From assembly GCF_024868665.1 (NCBI RefSeq), contig NC_079898.1:2160164-2224163 (forward strand): a stretch of 64,000 nt of DNA, in the 5' to 3' direction. Positions 62,501 to 64,000 of this stretch are shown in pieces (position 1 is the first letter of the stretch; each line of letters opens with the position of its first letter). The translations under genes and the position numbers were made by a program. The notes under the pieces were generated by a model. That model did not search any database and was not told the origin of the DNA. It saw only the letters and a list, made by a program, of their open reading frames with translations. The stretch comes from Triplophysa rosa. Lineage: Eukaryota; Chordata; Actinopteri; Cypriniformes; Nemacheilidae.

Positions 62501-63073
62501 CTCCAGAGAATATGCTTTCCTCTTTTCTTCTCCTCATTTATTTTTTGACGCTTCTCTGTTTGTTTTTCTTTCTAAAAGCACTGGAAAAAGGATCTTTTTC
62601 AAACAGTGATCTGAAAATCTTTTGTTTCATGTTCATCAGACATAACTCTCACCTGGCATGACGTACTGCTCTTTGGCTGTTATGGAGACACAAGCAGAAA
62701 GCAATGTTATCAATTTATGATGCAGTCACCCATGAAGTTAAACGTGGGACAGCTGACATGTAACCTGAAGTTGACACAATTAAATTGAATTAAATCGTAG
62801 ATTCATCCAGATTCAAATGCCTACTTCCAGGTTTTAAATGACTAATATCACAGATGTAGTACTGTACTGTACTGTTCCATTGAGTTTGAAAATGAAATGA
62901 CATTTTTACCGGAGCAGCGGAACTTCTTGCTCTTGATCTGACCGATGCGTTTGTTGGCGAGACGTCTGGGACTTGTGCAGCGGGCGCCGCTGGTCTCGAT
63001 GGGGTTCGAACGCAGATAATCAGCCAACCACTTAAGATTACAGTCACAGATGAATGGATTTTGTGCTAAATGA
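44345..63073 (-). CDS. slit1: slit1 gene, 24 exons from LRR domain 2 cap to stop
   Basis: SLIT1 is a secreted axon-guidance ligand of ROBO receptors. The exons join in phase to 1097 residues: LRR-CT of domain 2, LRR domains 3 and 4 with their N- and C-caps, EGF 1-6, laminin G, EGF 7-9 and the C-terminal cystine knot. Paralogue choice is firm: [17 protein letters not shown] and FECSDGTSF in the knot, and [19 protein letters not shown] after laminin G, match SLIT1 and not SLIT2 or SLIT3. Signal peptide, LRR domain 1 and most of domain 2 (the ROBO-binding domain) lie beyond the window. Teleosts can have slit1a and slit1b; I cannot say which this is. Introns are up to 4.7 kb and contain transposons. 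Confidence 0.96.
44847..45058 (-). CDS. slit1: slit1 exon: EGF 8 and EGF 9
   Basis: It encodes [19 protein letters not shown]...LCNQ (EGF 8), then [19 protein letters not shown]...YSGESCDR (EGF 9). Phase 2 in, 1 out; donor GTAAGA. Confidence 0.96.
45455..45860 (+). mobile_element. Tc1-like transposase relic in a slit1 intron
   Basis: GTTTGATGAGACCAAAATGG encodes a [12 protein letters not shown] first-Asp motif, and GGGGGGAGCATAATGCTGTGG encodes the GGGSIMLW block, followed by SCFAASG. Several frameshifts are present. No terminal repeats were found. Confidence 0.7.
45935..46223 (-). CDS. slit1: slit1 exon: end of laminin G and EGF 7
   Basis: It encodes [40 protein letters not shown], then [15 protein letters not shown]...GWSGQHCDQ (EGF 7) and NPCLGNK. 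FHGC is the closing laminin G cysteine motif. Phase 1 in, 2 out. Confidence 0.97.
46540..46694 (-). CDS. slit1: slit1 exon: laminin G middle
   Basis: It encodes [28 protein letters not shown] and TPLYVGG, core laminin G strands. Acceptor GTCCGCAG, donor GTAAGG. Phase 2 in, 1 out. Confidence 0.97.
46872..47002 (-). CDS. slit1: slit1 exon: laminin G
   Basis: It encodes [35 protein letters not shown] and HAIY. Acceptor TTGGTAG, donor GTGAGA. Phase 0 in, 2 out. Confidence 0.97.
47520..47748 (-). CDS. slit1: slit1 exon: EGF 6 and laminin G start
   Basis: It encodes [39 protein letters not shown] (EGF 6) and [11 protein letters not shown], the laminin G start. The linker between EGF 5 and EGF 6, where SLIT2 is cleaved at an LPR/T site, is short here and has no such motif. 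Phase 2 in, 0 out. Confidence 0.95.
48418..49090 (+). mobile_element. LTR-retroelement relic (uncertain)
   Basis: The block begins TGTCACGATCCCAGCC and ends CTACGTGACA, with LTR-like TG...CA ends. Between them broken frames read [17 protein letters not shown] and [18 protein letters not shown], reminiscent of fish retroelement gag-like proteins. No target duplication was found (AAGAA against GGGTC). Confidence 0.4.
49130..49694. mobile_element. piggyBac-type MITE with TTAA target sites
   Basis: TTAA (49126-49129) precedes AGGGGTCATATG, and CATATGACCCCT precedes TTAA (49695-49698). The 12-bp inverted ends and TTAA duplication fit a piggyBac-derived MITE. The interior frames are short and not recognised. 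Confidence 0.78.
49738..49801. repeat. perfect 30-bp inverted repeat with 4-base loop
   Basis: The arm at 49738-49767 (AGTAAAAAGTATGATATTAT...) is matched exactly by its reverse complement at 49772-49801 around the loop AGTG. The left arm is host flank plus the first base of the hAT element at 49767; the right arm lies inside that element. Confidence 0.97.
49767..50420. mobile_element. hAT element with CAGTGGTTCT ends
   Basis: It starts CAGTGGTTCT and ends AGTTGAGAAACACTG. CTTTAGAA flanks it on both sides (49759-49766 and 50421-50428). About 26 bp of inverted flanking sequence interrupts the left terminal repeat between CAGTGGTTCT and CTTCTCAATTGG. No coding capacity recognised. Confidence 0.88.
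50565..50702 (-). CDS. slit1: slit1 exon: end of EGF 4 and EGF 5
   Basis: It encodes [12 protein letters not shown], then the calcium-binding [35 protein letters not shown]. Acceptor TGCTTTAG, donor GTCAGT. Phase 2 in, 2 out. Confidence 0.96.
50835..50928 (-). CDS. slit1: slit1 exon: EGF 4 first half
   Basis: It encodes [32 protein letters not shown]. Acceptor GTGTGTAG, donor GTAAAC. Phase 1 in, 2 out. A (CA)n(GA)n tract at 50930-50955 forms the intron side of the acceptor. Confidence 0.94.
51037..51176 (-). CDS. slit1: slit1 exon: EGF 2 end and EGF 3
   Basis: It encodes [56 protein letters not shown] is a calcium-binding EGF consensus. Acceptor TTTTCTCAG, donor GTCTGT. Phase 2 in, 1 out. 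Confidence 0.96.
51335..51470 (+). mobile_element. L2-like LINE reverse transcriptase scrap
   Basis: It matches 11371-11490 of the LINE described above: RSYLSDR, NGESSNL and [13 protein letters not shown]. It is only about 130 bp long and lies antisense in a slit1 intron. Confidence 0.7.
51470..51955. repeat. palindromic repeat (Angel-like), interrupted
   Basis: TGTGACCTTGGACCACAAAACCAGTCAT at the left and the inverted block TATCCTATCCTAACAAACC...GGAAAGCTT at the right resemble two parts of a common fish repeat in opposite orientations. Classification is from memory of the family. Confidence 0.45.
52016..52113 (-). CDS. slit1: slit1 exon: EGF 2 first part
   Basis: It encodes [32 protein letters not shown]. 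Acceptor TTTTGCCCAG, donor GTCAGT. Phase 0 in, 2 out. Confidence 0.95.
52190..52314 (-). CDS. slit1: slit1 exon: EGF 1
   Basis: It encodes [40 protein letters not shown]. Acceptor TGTGTGCAG, donor GTAAGT. Phase 1 in, 0 out. It is absent from any long open frame because the exon is short. Confidence 0.95.
52512..52675 (-). CDS. slit1: slit1 exon: LRR domain 4 C-terminal cap
   Basis: It encodes [29 protein letters not shown] and [13 protein letters not shown]. The CxCx(n)CxC cap cysteines are all present. 164 bp, the same size as the domain 2 cap exon. Phase 2 in, 1 out. Confidence 0.97.
52756..52827 (-). CDS. slit1: slit1 exon: LRR (domain 4)
   Basis: A 72-bp single-repeat exon encoding [24 protein letters not shown]. 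Phase 2 at both ends. Confidence 0.95.
53629..53700 (-). CDS. slit1: slit1 exon: LRR (domain 4)
   Basis: A 72-bp exon encoding [32 protein letters not shown] is typical of Slit domain 4. Phase 2 at both ends. Confidence 0.96.
53777..53848 (-). CDS. slit1: slit1 exon: LRR (domain 4)
   Basis: A 72-bp exon encoding [24 protein letters not shown]. Acceptor CTTTTCAG, donor GTATGT. Phase 2 at both ends. Confidence 0.96.
53936..54004 (-). CDS. slit1: slit1 exon: LRR (domain 4, first repeat)
   Basis: A 69-bp exon encoding [22 protein letters not shown]. The 23-residue length equals the first repeat of this domain in other Slits. The donor was placed at GT|GTATGT so that Val-Asp joins to the next exon. 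Confidence 0.94.
54964..55096 (-). CDS. slit1: slit1 exon: LRR domain 4 N-terminal cap
   Basis: It encodes [44 protein letters not shown]. The CxxxCxC cap pattern is intact. Phase 1 in, 2 out. Confidence 0.96.
55455..55770 (+). mobile_element. CR1/L2-group LINE C-terminal fragment
   Basis: Broken plus frames give [16 protein letters not shown] and [20 protein letters not shown], matching the end of LINE ORF2 (QNAAAR... RRGTKSL...). Antisense in the slit1 intron and directly left of the solo LTR. Confidence 0.6.
55788..56313. mobile_element. solo LTR with 5-bp target duplication
   Basis: The 526-bp block begins TGTCATGGTTC and ends GAGCCGTGACA, short inverted TG...CA termini. CTGTC flanks it on both sides (55783-55787 and 56314-56318). 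Its length and ends fit an LTR of a gypsy-type element left by recombination between two LTRs. Frames inside it are not genes. Confidence 0.82.
57060..58340 (+). pseudogene. degraded LINE reverse transcriptase (CR1/L2 group)
   Basis: Blocks in different frames follow reverse-transcriptase order: [30 protein letters not shown], then [15 protein letters not shown] after a stop, [23 protein letters not shown] and [15 protein letters not shown]. Multiple stops and shifts. It differs from the intact L2 copy at 9921, so it is an older or different family. Antisense to slit1. Confidence 0.85.
58345..59829. other. slit1 intron, little recognised
   Basis: No exon. AAAATTTTGGGCGAACT near 59730 is a scrap of the same MITE family as 23532-23917. 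The rest is unclassified. Confidence 0.4.
59830..59996 (-). CDS. slit1: slit1 exon: LRR domain 3 C-terminal cap
   Basis: It encodes [33 protein letters not shown] and [19 protein letters not shown]. Acceptor TTTTGGCAG, donor GTAAAA. Phase 2 in, 1 out. Confidence 0.97.
60440..60583 (-). CDS. slit1: slit1 exon: two LRRs (domain 3)
   Basis: A 144-bp double-repeat exon encoding [47 protein letters not shown]. Phase 2 at both ends; donor GTATGA. Confidence 0.97.
60675..60818 (-). CDS. slit1: slit1 exon: two LRRs (domain 3)
   Basis: A 144-bp exon encoding [47 protein letters not shown]. Acceptor CCTACAG, donor GTGAGC. Phase 2 at both ends. Confidence 0.97.
61023..61097 (-). CDS. slit1: slit1 exon: LRR (domain 3, first repeat)
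   Basis: A 75-bp exon encoding [30 protein letters not shown] is the conserved first repeat of Slit domain 3. Acceptor TCTTACAAG, donor GTAAGA. Confidence 0.96.
61184..61328 (-). CDS. slit1: slit1 exon: LRR domain 3 N-terminal cap
   Basis: It encodes [47 protein letters not shown]. Phase 1 in, 2 out. It can join in frame either to the 24-nt microexon or directly to the domain 2 cap exon. Confidence 0.96.
61394..62127. mobile_element. MITE-like repeat (AAGGGCCCTATTTTAACG family)
   Basis: TTAA (61390-61393) precedes AGGGCCCTATTTTAACG. The far end carries TTGCGCCGAGTGTGTGATAGGGCC, a partial inverted match whose last bases are lost. This is a familiar fish repeat; no coding content. Confidence 0.55.
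62653..62676 (-). CDS. slit1: slit1 24-nt microexon
   Basis: Minus strand TCCATAACAG | 24 nt | GTGAGA. The phase-1 exon encodes KEQYVMP flanked by split Ala and Gly codons, matching the AKEQYFIP segment of other Slits after the domain 2 cap. Skipping it keeps the frame, so it is a cassette exon. Confidence 0.93.
62910..63073 (-). CDS. slit1: slit1 exon: LRR domain 2 C-terminal cap
   Basis: It encodes [40 protein letters not shown] and [14 protein letters not shown], nearly invariant in Slits. Acceptor TTACTGCAG, donor GTAAAA. Phase 2 in, 1 out. It is the most upstream slit1 exon in the window. Confidence 0.97.
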
Positions 63074-63439
63074 CTGCAGTAACACACAAAACAACACCTT
63101 TTCTTTAAATCCCAGTTATGACCACAAACAAACTGAAAAGCAATCTGGCCATGAAACAAAAATCATCCCTTTCTCTTTGGAAATGACAAAACTCTGCACA
63201 TTCGAACATGTTACTAACTGGCACCGTCCCGTACACGGGACAGCTGAATTACTTCAAGATTTGGCATGTGAATTCCTAACTTATTGTGACAAACCTTATA
63301 TCGTTGGAAAGGTCTAAGTCTCTAGAATACATATTTCATCACCTTTTTATAGAATAATGTATGTAGGAAGAGCAATTGATTAATAAATGATGAGAGTATG
63401 CATAAAAAATATATATCCGTGCACGTCAATGGGGAGTTG

Positions 63440-64000
63440 CGGTGTGGGAGTCCCAGGATCCGTAATGTCGCTCCTTCCATGAGTTCCGCGAGGAGATGAC
63501 CGGTCTGTTCGACAGGTCAGCCCGGGGTGATGAGGCGGCTGTTCAACTCTCCCGTGTGACTCAGGGGAGAGGCACAATTACAGACTACGCCATTCGCTTC
63601 AAGACCTTAGCCGCGGCATGCGATTGGAATACGGGAGCGTTACGTGCACGCTTTCTTGATGGCCTCAGTCCCTGCATTGCAAACGAGATCGCCACGCTAG
63701 ACCCGTCCCGGGACTTGGAGGAGCTGATCGATCTGTGCCTTCGCGTCGAGAGTCGCATCAACGCACGCCATCGGCGACACGCCTCTCCACCTTCATGGTG
63801 ATGCCACGAACCTAGCCGGGATGCCAACCGGGAGCCCAGCCGGGAAGTCAGTTCTACCCACCGTACTCAACCGGATCCGGAGCCCATTCAGGTCGGGCGG
63901 TCGCGGCTGACGCCGGCTCAGAAGCAACAGCGCCTTGTGGTGGGCCTCTGTTTTTATTGTGGAAAGGCAGGCCATCAAGTAGCTCTCTGCCCGTCAAAAG
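63440..64000 (+). mobile_element. gypsy-type LTR retrotransposon gag region, cut by the window end
   Basis: It lies in the slit1 intron, antisense to slit1. The left end is near 63440, where coding similarity begins without a visible LTR. The element may continue past 64000. Confidence 0.7.
63496..64000 (+). pseudogene. gag-like gene with one in-frame stop
   Basis: The frame reads FHEFREEMTGLFDRSARGDE upstream of and through 63496, then ITDYAIRFKTLAAACDW and LRARFLDGLSPCIANEIA, the usual retrotransposon gag (capsid-like) region. A TGA at 63799-63801 interrupts it. The same frame then resumes with a Pro/Arg-rich linker and a CCHC zinc knuckle CFYCGKAGHQVALC near 63949-63990. Only this one stop is seen in the visible part. 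Confidence 0.75.

Overview
The window is vertebrate nuclear DNA, almost certainly from a teleost and most likely a cyprinid. Two multi-exon genes with clear vertebrate orthologues lie in a background dense with Tc1/mariner, hAT and piggyBac-type DNA transposons, L2-like LINE copies with GAATT tails, and traces of LTR elements. I cannot name the species.

Gene 1, plus strand, is lcor (ligand-dependent nuclear receptor corepressor). Six coding exons lie at 20169-20234, 30689-30768, 31049-31181, 35118-35378, 35460-35559 and 36691-40915. All phases join and give 1620 codons in the window; the first coding exon was not found. The huge last exon corresponds to the long PALI1-type (C10orf12) isoform, a PRC2 and CtBP partner.

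Gene 2, minus strand, is slit1. Twenty-four exons run from the LRR-C-terminal cap of LRR domain 2 (63073) to the stop codon (44345): LRR domains 3 and 4, EGF 1-6, laminin G, EGF 7-9 and the cystine knot, 1097 residues in all. About the first quarter lies beyond 64000. All splice phases were checked and are consistent. The two genes converge tail to tail, 3.4 kb apart. This is the same arrangement as LCOR / C10orf12 / SLIT1 at human 10q24, and together with the slit1-specific cystine-knot sequence it separates this locus from the paralogous LCORL / SLIT2 one.

Layout: 1-20168 has no recognised host exon and is mostly transposons, including two large hAT elements (4620-8271 and 9544-14936) that carry later insertions. 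20235-30688 is one lcor intron and holds nested insertions: L2 / hAT / hAT at 21429-23185, and a Tc1 relic at 24289-29760 carrying four later elements. 31182-35117 holds a piggyBac-type MITE, a hAT copy and a Tc1 deletion derivative. 40916-44344 is the 3' UTRs and intergenic space. 44345-63073 is slit1, with LINE, LTR, hAT and piggyBac-type debris in its introns. 63440-64000 is a gypsy-type gag fragment.

I found no tRNA, rRNA, CRISPR or prokaryotic feature. The most informative structures are the exactly dated (by nesting and 8-bp target duplications) transposon stack, a perfect palindrome at the edge of a hAT element, the 24-nt slit1 microexon, and an lcor locus that seems to have no exon for the psq DNA-binding domain.
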